Assembly (NCBI GenBank): GCA_965644315.1
Contig: CBFFRQ010000008.1
Location: 42,927-106,926 of the forward strand
Source: Caecitellus pseudoparvulus
Lineage: Eukaryota > Bigyra: Bicosoecida
Direction: 5' to 3'
Length of the DNA stretch: 64,000 nt
The translations under genes were made by a program, and so were the position numbers. Each line of letters starts with the position of its first letter. Within the stretch, counting starts at the first letter, position 1. The notes below the pieces were generated by a model. It saw nothing but the letters and a program-made list of their open reading frames with translations, ran no database searches and had not been told where the DNA came from. Positions 49,701-58,480 of this stretch are shown here, piece by piece.

Positions 49701-52478
49701 CTGCAGCTGACTGCACCTGCTGGCACGGTGCAGCTCCTGGGGCCACCACAAGTGGAAGCGCTGGTCCCGCCGCAGGTGCGTGCAGGGGAAGCCGTCGCTG
49801 TGCTCGGGCGCAACTTCGGCCTGCACCGTGGCGACGTTCAGGAGGTGCTGGTCGGCAGCATACCCGTGCCAGACGAGGCGTGGGAGTGGAACAGCCAGGG
49901 CAGCATCAGCATCACGGCTGTGCCCGAACCTGCCACCTTGGTCCTGTCCAGCCTCGTAGATCTGCCAGTGGTGCTGCGCCTGGCCAACGGCCACAGTGCA
50001 GTGTCCACCTCCCCAGCTGTCTTGACGTACGACGTGCCGCCCTCTGCCCCCCGCAACGCACCAGGCGAGCCCTGCCTGTACCGCGAGGGGCCAGGCGGCA
50101 ACATCAGGGCAAGCTTCCTGTGGGAAGATGACACTGCCACTCGACTTTCGCCTGTTGCGGCATGGATCGTGCATGTGTCTGTGCAGCCCTGGATGGAGGG
50201 CGGGCGGTACACCCAGCGAGTCGTGCCGACATCAGGCGAGTCGGTGGGCGACGTGCTGGTGTCGGACGCAGGGATTGGGCCGTGCAGTCACTTGCGAGTG
50301 GATGGGAGGAGCTCATCCACTCGTGTCATTGACTTGCGCATTCTGGAGTCGCCTCAACGCCCCGTGTGGGTGCGTGTCAGTGCGGCAACAGGCGTGGCAG
50401 ACCCTGCCCTGCGCGGCCCGCCCAGTGCTGTGGGTGGGCCAGTCTTCCCCCAGTGCCTGCCAGCGCAGTACATTGCCACTCAGCACGCGAGGCAGGGGCG
50501 GTGGGGTGGCGCCGTGTGCCTTGCCTGTCCCGATGGCGCCGTGTGTGGGGGCCTGCCGTGGGAAGGCATGCGGGCGGCTGCAGGCTACTACAGGGTGCCC
50601 TGGAGCGAGCATGGCCTGACGTTCCAGCGGTGCACAGACCCGACACTGTGCCCGCCAGCGGTCAATGTGCGCTTGACTGCGCAGCAGCTGGCGTATGTGC
50701 GCCCCCAATGGAACGTGACACGCCCCAACTCCACGTCAGAAGGGCAGCACCCCGGTCTGCCGGCAGCTTTCCAGGCCCAGCAGCTGGACATCCAAGCACC
50801 TGCCGAGGACGGCTTCACTGTGCAGCAGGGCGACGCATCGAACTCCTCCGCTGCAGAGCTGGCCGTGGCCTCGAACTGTGTTGCTGGGCACACTGGCCCC
50901 ATGTGCAGCAAGTGCGCTGTGGGGTATGGGCGCCTGGGCACGCCCCAGTGTGCGCCGTGTGAGGGTGGGTCCAGTCGCTCCATCGGGCTGATTTTCGTCT
51001 TCTTCGTACTCATGGTGGCGGTGGTGGTGTGGCTGGTGCGGGGTCAAGTGCGGACTCGTGGCTTGAGCAAAAAAGCGCACAGTGTTGCCAAGAAAGTCCT
51101 CGTCACGCACATACAGCAGACTGCCCTCATGATGTCCTTTGACCTGGAGTGGCCAGACCCCTTCAAGACTCTGCTTGCTGTGTCTGACACAGCTGCTGCC
51201 AGCAGCGCACAAATCGCATCCCTGGACTGCGTGCGCTCCAAGGAGGTGCCCAACGCGCCCAGCTCCTCCTTCCGCATGCAGGTTCTCCTCACAGTGGCCG
51301 CCCCTGCCATCATCCTCTCCGTATGCCTCCTGGGTGCTTTCGGGCTGGCTGCGCTGAAGTCTCGCCCCGACTGGGCTGAGGCTCGCCGCCGCGTCATTGT
51401 CGCCGTCCTGGTCGTGGCGTTCTTGTTTTACACGCCTCTCACTCGCACAGTCATGCAGCTGTTTACATGTGTGAGTGTGGGCGGGGAGCAGCGCCTGCTG
51501 AATGACTTGGAGGTGCTGTGTGACTCGTCTGGAAACTTGGCGTGGGTGTATGGCTTGGGCGTGCCGCTGCTCGTGGTGTTCGTCGCTGGCATGCCAGCGG
51601 CCATTGCCCACACCCTGTACAGTCGACGCACTCGTCTGCAAGACTCATCATGGCACCGCCGCACATTCGGCCTCATGTACTTGGGCTACAAGCCGCAGTA
51701 CTACTGGTACGAGGTGGTCATCATGGCCCGCAAGGCCCTGTTCGCCATGGTGCTCGTGGCGCTGCGCCCCATCGGGCTCCTGTGGCAAATGGCATTCGGC
51801 ATGCTCGTGCTGTCTGCAGCCTGCATCGCCTCTGCCACCTGGGCGCCCTTCATCAACCCCACCTTCAACTCCCTCGACTTGGCATCCTTGGCGCTGTCCA
51901 TGACCACACTGGCAGGCGGCGCCATTCTGTACCAGGGCGCAGTGGAGCAGCGCAGAGCAGACGCAGTCGGTGGCTCGCCGCCGTGGCCTCACTACAGTGT
52001 TGCAGGCCAGACTGTGACTGTGCTGCTCACCTTGGCCAATATCATCTTCGTCGTGGGCATGGTGGCTTGGATGGTGCGCTCCTTCTACAACGAGGAGATC
52101 TCCCCCCGCCTCAGCGTCGCCAAAGCCAAGCACAAAGAGGGCATCTTGAAGGCGTCTCGGCTGCATCAAAAGCTTGCCAAGGTCAGCAAGCTCTCTGACA
52201 AGCCCAAGAGCTCCGTGCTGGGGAAGGCTGGAGCTGTGCAGTCCCCAGATGCTGCGACTGTTGGGCAGGGTGCCAAGCATGCACCTGTCAGCGCTCCGGA
52301 CACGCCAGTTGCTGAATCATCACAAACAGGCATGGCCCAATCCCCTGTGGTTGCTCGTGGACGCGCACCCCAGGAGAAGACAGCCGTTGCAGCCGTTGCA
52401 GGAAGGTCAGTGTTGACGCCTGGCAGCCGTGCTGCACGTGTGCGAGCGAACTTGGCTGGGCCGCAATCGAGAAAGTAA
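43707..52478 (+). CDS. Giant RCC1/IPT surface protein, copy 3 (full length)
   Basis: A 2,923-residue single-exon protein, equal in length to copy 2 with the same domains in the same order. The first membrane helix (IGLIFVFFVLMVAVVVWLV) is present, but the cytoplasmic residues just after it differ (RTRGLSKKAHSV against QLSKADKKDHSV in copy 2), as does the inter-helix loop (TFGLMYLGYKPQ against TFGFLYVDYKPQ). In the RCC1 region it has its own loop residues, such as CWGNNWDYQGGTGHWYLS and CVGYTYWGIQG. The start is the first in-frame ATG and directly precedes the signal peptide. Together with copies 1 and 2 it forms a small local family of near-identical receptors differing mainly at exposed-looking loops. 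Confidence 0.88.
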   Translation: MGGPTGHPALVPAQAARQPRLRQCRPLQRLALPCVIALCFALLPIGRGVINETFPQALQRQLRFQSYEPIPASAWSAGVAGDTLALSTKARIGASSHSTEHDATLLVEAAHVSVHEELLRWDFNISVNGSLPLAGNASSAAMPHVSFWAVGTMVDLFVQDHAPMPWANRSTWRNASATIPLRAEGSSTVHEVTLQGPANLFVIFKLVWTQGYPEPRVACHTVHRWHHWAWQRVDGARLCSGLVWGHPVLPSHITPAPTPAHPRAWTPGTHHLRAVLHAPVQDALLPFHMAAALQHPQDDPVHLEIRGLQMHSLRALPEGPAAVSWSVQAWSAGQRVHDPGSGPPHPPRVELVPVTLSTKMVSIGDTHACAITGPHAGVKCFGAGGNKLNFFAGKGRLGYGGIDNVGVEKTLKDVPFVQLPRPARHIRAGQLATCATLNNGTLYCWGEGGTGILGHGGGHDVGDDPGETPLSSGPVPVVGRVTMTAIGEQHACALLDTGHVRCWGSGLGGRTGYASQSPILDASTAGIVRLSDLAVSIDSMWGFTCALLVSADVQCWGTGSFEPLAGGAGWLGLGYLTDVGDNEHPADVGPVPLGGKVLDMSVGMFHACALMLSGGVRCWGANDESFQFSGGLSFPLSGRLGIGSTASMGDDEPASASPIIQLPWEVTSICSSFWNNCVTTVSGQSMCWGGEDYGEAGVGRQKYPESVTEKRSIGDDEVPWMQGWMQNGAPVSFMSCGTASQFIGLQGGGIRYIGALGEGRSATGKLRIADTRRYEAHQVILTPQALHAKLAAVSVLRLAAPEFTDTASIHIGDTVACALTRWKGVRCWGQNVWLRLGREEPSTHVGRVSLGQRSTALLLPGPVEELSVGSDHSCARLQDTTVRCWGNNWDYQGGTGHWYLSAASSTPIALGGTPVAIAAGRSHSCAVLSSGQVQCWGRNLYGERFHPNSYVSSSGQPANAIAPARQVCAGFHLTCLLLDDGRVQCVGYTYWGIQGTGSTFYTTDTTSLSTLNSVGTVQLSEPASSISCGDHHACAVLASGSVQCWGAGGYSTTLRARLGQPGLTSSHIGDNETPASLGPVQLSGPAVAVEAGPIQSCAVLATGHLQCWGRNFKGELFYGHTDTVGATITPHQAGLSPLPPTVQQVAAGYEATCVLLHGGHIRCVGDNSQGLLGSGFPGIVGQHGLPRYMLNPSPQVLDLGQHVAISSLLPGLRALGSVMQWASIAQVRSCPSCPMKDVESLPPWLMSVMRGAEFIDMLPPAASTGILCRQRGMPTRSGVDLCAPYQACSRDLDASAELQPFAETCVWPEDWSMATILQVTAVTDQAAQGKPAVSPAAGGLQVKLVGRFWPLTILRREAVPFTVLIGAAPCTAPQLASVSELTCITPPLPSTNLTSGAAIRIEHSVPNVPSPVRSPPDVVVQYAPPLLSFVQPAQDLPVTGADVTVRGAHLGQTLSSTASVPWLLPLAAVHVAVLEHPLDAAPASRCNVTSVSVASIQCTMPPGLGTVWLRVTVAGQTALDMLQVSYAAPLVTSVAPATLLWSPPANASQASLHIHGSALGLRAQDLDVTVAGAPCGQILWHDSTHIECAAVNTSAVDTSASSGDVMLRVLSTGHETSLSAAVRVFGPMRVTGAAPLTVPWGGGAMTVFGLEFGLLGVGGSIDAVTMNGVPCTGVVVSASSLSCSLPPGVGGLSPIVVRRAAGAEAQFVSASLAYDTPRLSHTQPSVLSAALPGAQGTTTLTVHGQGFGQPGACPVQATVGSQTCVVQHVSNTTLLCTGLNATALLAVASATVQVTVAGRPCPSPLNLRVLQKPSVAAMQPSVVTAAGGTEVTLLGVDFGGGALSDVQEVLIGAATCAILQVSSTSIRCRTPSKQVAGGSPVAATVRLASGFQDTLPNALIYTEAEIFRVEGGTLMPAARLGVATATLSAFGLALGAPGMASPGNVSIAGVDCAAAGGVASLAANARSVTCDGLDPGFLPQQQAGSATTVQLVVTTNEGLQLTAPAGTVQLLGPPQVEALVPPQVRAGEAVAVLGRNFGLHRGDVQEVLVGSIPVPDEAWEWNSQGSISITAVPEPATLVLSSLVDLPVVLRLANGHSAVSTSPAVLTYDVPPSAPRNAPGEPCLYREGPGGNIRASFLWEDDTATRLSPVAAWIVHVSVQPWMEGGRYTQRVVPTSGESVGDVLVSDAGIGPCSHLRVDGRSSSTRVIDLRILESPQRPVWVRVSAATGVADPALRGPPSAVGGPVFPQCLPAQYIATQHARQGRWGGAVCLACPDGAVCGGLPWEGMRAAAGYYRVPWSEHGLTFQRCTDPTLCPPAVNVRLTAQQLAYVRPQWNVTRPNSTSEGQHPGLPAAFQAQQLDIQAPAEDGFTVQQGDASNSSAAELAVASNCVAGHTGPMCSKCAVGYGRLGTPQCAPCEGGSSRSIGLIFVFFVLMVAVVVWLVRGQVRTRGLSKKAHSVAKKVLVTHIQQTALMMSFDLEWPDPFKTLLAVSDTAAASSAQIASLDCVRSKEVPNAPSSSFRMQVLLTVAAPAIILSVCLLGAFGLAALKSRPDWAEARRRVIVAVLVVAFLFYTPLTRTVMQLFTCVSVGGEQRLLNDLEVLCDSSGNLAWVYGLGVPLLVVFVAGMPAAIAHTLYSRRTRLQDSSWHRRTFGLMYLGYKPQYYWYEVVIMARKALFAMVLVALRPIGLLWQMAFGMLVLSAACIASATWAPFINPTFNSLDLASLALSMTTLAGGAILYQGAVEQRRADAVGGSPPWPHYSVAGQTVTVLLTLANIIFVVGMVAWMVRSFYNEEISPRLSVAKAKHKEGILKASRLHQKLAKVSKLSDKPKSSVLGKAGAVQSPDAATVGQGAKHAPVSAPDTPVAESSQTGMAQSPVVARGRAPQEKTAVAAVAGRSVLTPGSRAARVRANLAGPQSRK

Positions 52479-52506
52479 ACCGCCTTTCAACCAATCACGT
52501 TTACAA

Positions 52507-52514
52507 AATGCATG
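52507..52514 (+). terminator. AATGCATG 3'-end motif, giant gene 3
   Basis: AATGCATG 28 bp after the stop of giant gene 3. Confidence 0.45.
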
Positions 52515-52631
52515 ATCTGTAGCTTAACTCACGGCGGCAAAGTGTCAAGCATTCGCACAATCCCGACGGCCGGCAAAATTCCCAACCCAGCTTTTCAATG
52601 AAGTGTTCCAGCGACCCGATTAGATGTCAGA

Positions 52632-54737
52632 ATGTCGGGGCTAGGGGTACAGGTGTCTTCAGCCCGGGCATCGGCGCCCAGCTTCTCATTTGGCAGCCGG
52701 ACGAGTGGGCCTCGTTCCAACGCGGAGCTTGGACCTGGGCCGGGGAATTATGAGGTGCGGGGAGACCCAGGCAGCGCAGTAGTCAGCCACCAGCATGCCA
52801 TGCCCAAGGTACGTGTGCAGCCTGCTTCTGAGCTGTGCTTGCCTGCTCCTTCACTCGCGGGCTCCTGTCGGCCTTCTCAGCTCTCGTTTGGCAAGGCCAG
52901 TCGGCTGCCAAGTGATGCTGGAGCCCGAGGCACCCCGGGCCCTGCAGAGTATGCTGGCTCAACGAGTGGACTTGGAAAGCAAGCGAATTCTCGTCATGCA
53001 TCCAGTGCGGCGTTCTCGCTGTCTGGGAGGCCAAGGGTGGGTAGGGGCGTCAAATGGTGAAACCGCAGCGACCGTCGCATGCAACAGGATTGTCGTGTCT
53101 TCTCACAGGGCTTTCACGGCGATGGTGTGACCAGGAGCTCAGCAGGACGTGCCAGCGCAGACGAAGCACCGGGTCCTGGCGCATATTCCCAAGATGGTGC
53201 TGCAGTCATTGGTGCTCGGCGAGTGACGGGGCTGATCCCGTCTGCTCCAGCCTATGGCTTCTCACAGTCGGCACGATTCAAGGACTCTACATCACGCGGA
53301 CCTAAAGTGAAGGCAGGCATGGACAGTGGCGGAGCTCCGTCGCCGGTGCAGTACGATGCAGCGGCTGGTCTCGCCCTGACACGGCCGACCGCACCAGGCT
53401 TTAGCTTTGGGCGCAAGTCACCGTCGCTGCCTGCCGCTGCGACGGTGCGGGCGGCAGAGCGCGCAGCTGAGGAAGAGGCAGCACGTAGGGCGGTGCTGCC
53501 CCTTGAAGGGGATGTGTCGTTGGCACCCTTCCAGTCCCTGGGCAGGCAGCTCACGTCAGGCCGTCGAACGGCGCCAGGGTTCAGTTTTGGTGGCGGGCGG
53601 CGGGGAGGCTCTGCAGGCTCCACCGCTTTCCACACGCCAAGCCCCTTGGACTACCAAGGCGAGAGAGGCGGCATTTCGGGGCCAAGATCAGCTCGAGCTC
53701 GCACGGCAGTGTCTCAGGCCCGGAACCCGCCAGGCACAAGCTTCGGCAAACCTGCCAAGTCACAATCACGAGCAGCCCTGTCCCGCTCAGACCCGAAAGC
53801 CGCGCTGCAGGCCGAAGAAAGCATTAAGAACAAGCTGCAGGCTGCAGAGGCACGCAGGGATGCGCTGAAGAAGGGCGGGGGCCGTTCCGGTGCTGCGGTG
53901 GGGCGGGCGGCGCCTGCGTATTCGTTTGGCACAAAACCGGCCACAGCGCGAACTGCTCGCAGCGACAGCCCTGGTCCCGCCGCGTACACGCCAACACCAA
54001 GCACTCTGGGTGGGGGCGGCGGCCCAGTGCTGCGCAGTCGCACAGCGTTCACTGGCGTGCGCAACCAACGCCTCGCGAGAGACGTGCTGGACACTCCGGC
54101 GCCAGGCGCATACGGGATTCCTGATCCAGTCGCAGCACGGCGGCGGAATGTGCCTTCGGCTCGTTTCGGTCTCTCGCCCAGCACCACGAGTCGGGGGCGT
54201 ACGCAGGACAAGCAACGCTCAACACGCGCACGAGCCCCTCGCAAACTCAACGGCGCGGCAGGGGCCCAGCAGAAACGTGCGGCAGCACTGTCCACATGGA
54301 AAGCACGCCCTTCAGAAGAGTCCCCTGGGCCGGGCACATACCAGCCTGACATGTCGCCTGTGAAGCCCGCTGCCCCAGCGTTCTCCCTTGGTGGCAAGGC
54401 ACGGGAAACGCTGGCAAAGCCGGCTACCGCTGACGAAGAGGCACAGGTGGCCGCCCTCCGAGAGCGCAGCCAAGGATCCAGCACTCAGTCCATGTTTGGT
54501 CGCCAAGTTACACATCGCAGCGCGCCAGCGTATGGCTTCGGCAGCGCACCTGCGCGAAGCGGGTTGACTCGTGAGCAGCGCGAAGCAGCCGAAACGCCAG
54601 GCCCTGGTGCATTTGCAGGCGACATGAGCATCCACTCGTTCCGTGAAGCACCCTCCACGCTGGCCAAGGCGCGAGCCAAGGCCGCCATGCAGTCCCGTGA
54701 TAATGTGAAGAAACGCAGCAGCAAGTCCCGCGCCTGA
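52632..54737 (+). CDS. SHIPPO/STPGR-repeat axonemal protein (ODF3/CIMAP-like)
   Basis: Three exons, 52632-52808, 52881-53036 and 53109-54737, joined across two 72-bp GT-AG introns in phase 0, give 653 residues. The protein is a series of SHIPPO (STPGR) repeats, short Pro/Gly motifs found in outer dense fibre protein 3 and other proteins that bind the inside of flagellar microtubules. Examples are SFSFGSRTSGPRS, LGPGPGNYEV, TPGPAEY, APGFSFGR, DSPGPAAYTP, APGAYGIP, ESPGPGTYQPD and ETPGPGAFAGD. No membrane segment; strongly basic overall. Because both introns are multiples of three and open in frame, retention is possible, but their splice sites are good and splicing gives tidier repeats. It implies that the organism builds cilia or flagella. 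Confidence 0.87.
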
Positions 54738-55183
54738 GTGGATCTTTTCGTTTTGCTGGAGCGCAATGCACGGTGCTCGGCTGCCAGTCCAACCGTAGTG
54801 GCAAATGAGCTTGTGGCACCGGCGTAAATTCGGCCAGACAGACAGTGTAATCTGTACTCACAAACCGATACAAGCTGAGGTGGGTGGCACAGCGATACAA
54901 CAGTTGTATGTGGACGTCAAGCCTTATACCCGTCGTGTGAGCTCTTATTCAAGCATGTTGGACCGTGAAATCAAATGTTAACCCCAACAATCAGCTAGGC
55001 ACAGTGGACATACCATGCCTGCACCTCTGACACGTATGTTTACGGACAAAGGCTTGGTTGCAGTGTCCAAGCAGTGCTTGGCTGAGAGGGCGTGGCAAAC
55101 TCCGCAGCAAACCCAGTTGGGCTTGACCGCGTGCAGCGGCGCTGAAGGCCACAGAAACCCCGACTTGCACACGTGTGGGCGTG
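54738..55183. other. Intergenic region, no supported gene
   Basis: 446 bp between two plus-strand genes. It contains AATGCAC 27 bp after the SHIPPO stop (54765-54771) and lower-GC sequence around 54840-54990, presumably the 3' end of one gene and the promoter of the next. I see no protein or structured RNA. Confidence 0.4.
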
Positions 55184-56815
55184 ATGGCAGACGAAGATGG
55201 CCCCCCAGGGGACACTGTCGTCCCTGAGCCAGCACCTGTGTCAGCGCAGCCGTCTTCCCCGACTGCAGAGGCAGTGGTGCCTGATGCTGCAGTGGCGCCG
55301 TCGGCACCCCCAGCTCACTGGGACCACAGCCAGGCAAGCCACGGCGATAGTGTGCAGGCCCCTCAGCCCTCAGGCATGCCAGCGCCCAAGCTGTTCGTTG
55401 GACAGCTGCCCAAGGAGGCTGGCGAGGCAGAGGTGAGTGGCAGGCGCGGGAGCGGAGTTTCATGTGCGGAACGTGAAACGCTGGCTGCCCTCGCCCCCGT
55501 CGCAGTTGTGTGCTGTGTTCGAGCCGTATGGGCGGATTGTGGAGTTCAAGATCCTCAAGTTTCGTGACACGGGCGATTCGAGGGGGTGTGGCTTCATCAC
55601 CTTCGCAGACAAGGCCTCTGCCGATGCCGCCATGGCAGCTCTGGACAAACAGCACACTTGGCCTGGCATGCGGAACCCGATGACGGTGGCGCCGGCACAC
55701 ACGGACAGGGAGCGCCAGTCTCGCGCACCCCAGCCCCCACCTGCCCAGGCATACCACCACCATGGCCCGGGTGGCTTCATGGGCGGCCCCCCTCCAATGG
55801 ACGGTGGCCCAGCCAAGCTGTTCGTGGGCATGATGCCCTTCAGCACGACGGAGCAGGAGATGCAGGGCGTGTTCGGCGTGTTCGGGCAGATCCAGAACGC
55901 AGTCGTGCTGACGAAGCCAGACGGCAGCAGCAAGGGTTGTGGCTTCATCACATTTGCAACGCAGCAGGCAGCAATGGCAGCCATCTCAGCGATGAACGGC
56001 TCACAGACGGCGTTTTCGCCGGCAGGCCACCGCGCCCTCACAGTCAAATTCGCCGACTCGCCCCGGGACAGGGATGCCCGGAGGGGGGGTGCAGGGGGAC
56101 AGGGACCCCCCCCCCCTGCGTGGGGACAGGGACCCCCCCCTCACCCTGGCTGGGGACCCCCCCCCGCTGGTTGGGGGGCAGCACCTCACCCGGCCGCCCC
56201 CCCCTCACCCTGGGGCATGTCCCCTGCAGGGGGGCAGTGGCCAGGTGCGGCAGCCCCCCTCACACCCCTCAGCCCAGCCATGGGGACCCCCCCAGCCCAA
56301 GGCGGAGGACAGTGGCCAGCCCATCCTACAGCACCCCCCCCAAGCGGGGTGGGGAGGGGGGCCTACCCCCCTACGCCCCCCTCCCCAGCCCATGCACGCG
56401 GCGGGCTGGGGCCAGGGGGGGCATGGGGGGTCATGCACCCCCCTGGCCAACCCCCAGCGGGGGGGCTGGAGCCTACGCGCCGCCCCCCGCCAGCGGGCCG
56501 CCCCCCGTCCAGCCAGCGCAGTGGCCCCCTGGCTGCAACTTGTTTGTGTACAACATTCCAGCCATGTTCAGTGACTCCGACTTGGGCAGCACCTTCGCCC
56601 CATTCGGCAACGTGGTGTCCACCAAGGTGTTTGTGGACAAGGCCACTGGGCGCTCCAAGGGCTTCGGCTTTGTGTCGTACGACAACCCCGAGGCCGCCTC
56701 TGCCGCCATCGCCGCAATGGACGGCGCCAGTCTCGAGCCAGGGCGCACTCTGAAGGTGAGTCTGAAGACCGCAAAGGGGGTGGGGGGGGGCGGCCGAGGC
56801 AACAGGCCCTTCTGA
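55184..56815 (+). CDS. CELF/Bruno-like RNA-binding protein with three RRMs
   Basis: RNA-binding protein expected to act in splicing, mRNA stability or translation. Exon 1 is 55184-55432. A 73-bp intron (gtgagt...gcag) leads to exon 2 from 55506. RRM1 has KLFVGQLP and RGCGFITF, RRM2 KLFVGMMP and KGCGFITF, RRM3 NLFVYNIP and KGFGFVSY. Two close RRMs, a long linker and a C-terminal RRM with F.D.DL and VDKATGRSKGFGFVS is the CELF pattern. RRM2 and RRM3 lie in different frames, so within the Pro/Gly-rich linker (about 56086-56500) there must be an intron whose length leaves remainder 2 on division by 3, or a sequencing error in one of the C or G runs. Several small GT-AG pairs are possible, so I do not place it. 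The protein ends GGGGRGNRPF. Confidence 0.85.
56086..56480. repeat. C/G-run low-complexity tract in the CELF linker
   Basis: Degenerate minisatellite of short units such as GGGGACAGGGACCCCCCC, with many runs of 6-9 C or G. Both strands and all frames give Pro/Gly-rich peptides. It is prone to polymerase slippage and sequencing error, and contains the frame change noted for the host gene. Confidence 0.8.
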
Positions 56816-56956
56816 TGGCGAGAGGCTTCCGTTCGTGCGGAGCAGGTCTGTGCCACAGGCAATTCACGCATTCAGCACTGATTTGACGCCCTTGTCTCGG
56901 GGCGGTGCGGGCACCTGCCCTCCTGTTGTGACGTGCAAACGCCTCACGCCACCAGC

Positions 56957-58468
56957 ATGCCATCCCTCGCCCACACTTTGGCAGTGCGTGCAGCACAGGG
57001 CACAGCCATGCGCTATGGCAGTGTGCACGCAGCTTCTGGCAATGCAAGACGGTATGCGAAACCCGACTCACGGGCCGCTTCGTCTGCTCTGGACGGCGTG
57101 GCGGCGGCAGCTGCCTGCAGCGCAGGAAACGCCAGCCAGCGTCGCCGCGACACGGCCATGCCTGCCCTACCGTCTGCAGCGAGTGGGCGAAGCAGACAGC
57201 AGGACAAGAGACGACGGAAACATGAAAGATCTTCACTGCATTTCTCCGGCACCACTCCATCCAGCGCCGTGCACGCCAAGCGCCGTGGGCACTTGGCTCG
57301 AGCTGCTGAGACTGCGGCAAACTCGGCTGAAGCGGTGGCCGCGCGACAGCTAGCAGCGGAGGAGGAGGCTGACAAGGCAGCCACCCGTGCCAAAGTGCAG
57401 GCAGCTGCCGCAGCCCGCAACGCCGCCATGCGGAAGTCCCTGGCCCTTCAGCGGCGTGGCGCGCAGCTCGTGCTGCAGGCTGAGGCAGCCGAAGCGGCCG
57501 CTGTGACTCGCGCAGTGGCCGAGGCAGAGGCAGCAGCAGCGGAGCGCGCAGCAGCACAGCGGCGCCAGCGCAAGCAGGCCCAGCGAGAAGCCACCGCCGC
57601 CCTGCAGGCGAAAAATGCGGAGCGCGCGGCAGCCCAGGCAGCCGAGGCGGCGCAGGCGGCGGCAGACCAGCGCAGAGCCCAGGCAGCTGCCAAGGCTGCG
57701 GCGGCGGAGGAGGCAGCGCGGCGGCGCGAGAGGCGGCGGGAGCACATGGCCACTGTGGCCAGCAATGAGGGCTCCATTGCCGCCCACCGCGCAGCCGTGG
57801 CTGCGGAAGCGGCACGTGAAGAGGCTGCAGCTGTACAGGCGCAAGCGGTGGCTGAGCGGCGGGCGGCGCAACGCGAAGAGGAGGTACGGCGGACGACAGC
57901 GTTCAAGGTGCGGCGCGTGAACCACAGTGCCTTCATCACACGCACGCTGGAGGAAGACGAGGCACGCGCACAGGCTGTGCAGACGCAAGCCATGGCGAAA
58001 CGCTTCGCGGCCGAGGCAGCAGCTGAGCGTGAGGCAGCAGCACGACGCAAGGCTGCAGCCAAGGCGGTGCAGCGGGAGAACGCCCGTTTGCTGAGAGGAA
58101 AATTGCGTGCAGAGGCAGCTGAGGCCACTGCGGCGTATGAGGAGGGCGTGGCTGCCAATCGCGCCGCCAACGCAGCCACCCACCGCAGGCGTGCAGAGGG
58201 ACGGGCGGCACATTTGCGCGCGCAGAAACGCACTGCGGCGTTGCTGCGGGACGCAGCGGCGCAGCACGCCGAGGCAAAAGCAGCCCAAGACACGGCCCTG
58301 GCTGCCCAGGAAAGTGCTTTGAACCGGCGGCGGTTCACAAACACCCGTGTGGCGTCTGGTCTGGGCCTGGACACGGATGCCGTCCGGGCACAGCAGCAGG
58401 AGAAGGGCAAGGCAGGTGCACGGCGCATCGCCAACGCCCAGCTGCACAGCCACGTCCGGCTGTGGTGA
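56957..58468 (+). CDS. Ala/Arg-rich coiled-coil protein
   Basis: Single-exon frame of 503 residues from the first in-frame ATG (56957, MPSLAHTL). After about 110 low-complexity residues, nearly the whole remainder is one long Ala/Glu/Arg helix with heptad-like spacing (for example AAEEEADKAATRAKVQ, AAQREEEVRRTTAFKVRRVN, AATHRRRAEGRAAHLRAQKR), so a rod-like coiled coil is likely. No enzymatic motif. Such proteins are common in flagellar axonemes and basal bodies, and the SHIPPO gene is nearby, but this assignment is only inference. Alternative starts are the ATGs at 57008 and 57158. It is convergent with TFIIIC subunit 6, 12 bp between the stops. Confidence 0.65.
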   Translation: MPSLAHTLAVRAAQGTAMRYGSVHAASGNARRYAKPDSRAASSALDGVAAAAACSAGNASQRRRDTAMPALPSAASGRSRQQDKRRRKHERSSLHFSGTTPSSAVHAKRRGHLARAAETAANSAEAVAARQLAAEEEADKAATRAKVQAAAAARNAAMRKSLALQRRGAQLVLQAEAAEAAAVTRAVAEAEAAAAERAAAQRRQRKQAQREATAALQAKNAERAAAQAAEAAQAAADQRRAQAAAKAAAAEEAARRRERRREHMATVASNEGSIAAHRAAVAAEAAREEAAAVQAQAVAERRAAQREEEVRRTTAFKVRRVNHSAFITRTLEEDEARAQAVQTQAMAKRFAAEAAAEREAAARRKAAAKAVQRENARLLRGKLRAEAAEATAAYEEGVAANRAANAATHRRRAEGRAAHLRAQKRTAALLRDAAAQHAEAKAAQDTALAAQESALNRRRFTNTRVASGLGLDTDAVRAQQQEKGKAGARRIANAQLHSHVRLW

Positions 58469-58474
58469 ATGCAC
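58468..58474. terminator. AATGCAC / GTGCATT between two convergent genes
   Basis: AATGCAC overlaps the last base of the coiled-coil gene's stop codon. Its complement GTGCATT lies 6 bp after the TFIIIC6 stop. It belongs to the same motif family as the AATGCAT sites. Confidence 0.35.
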
Positions 58475-58480
58475 TGGCGC

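Larger units (their letters stand above)
40740..52590. repeat. Tandem repeat unit 3
   Basis: Third direct copy, structurally complete like unit 2. Similarity to the other units fades in the 3' spacer shortly before the SHIPPO gene at 52632, so the right boundary is approximate. Confidence 0.92.
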
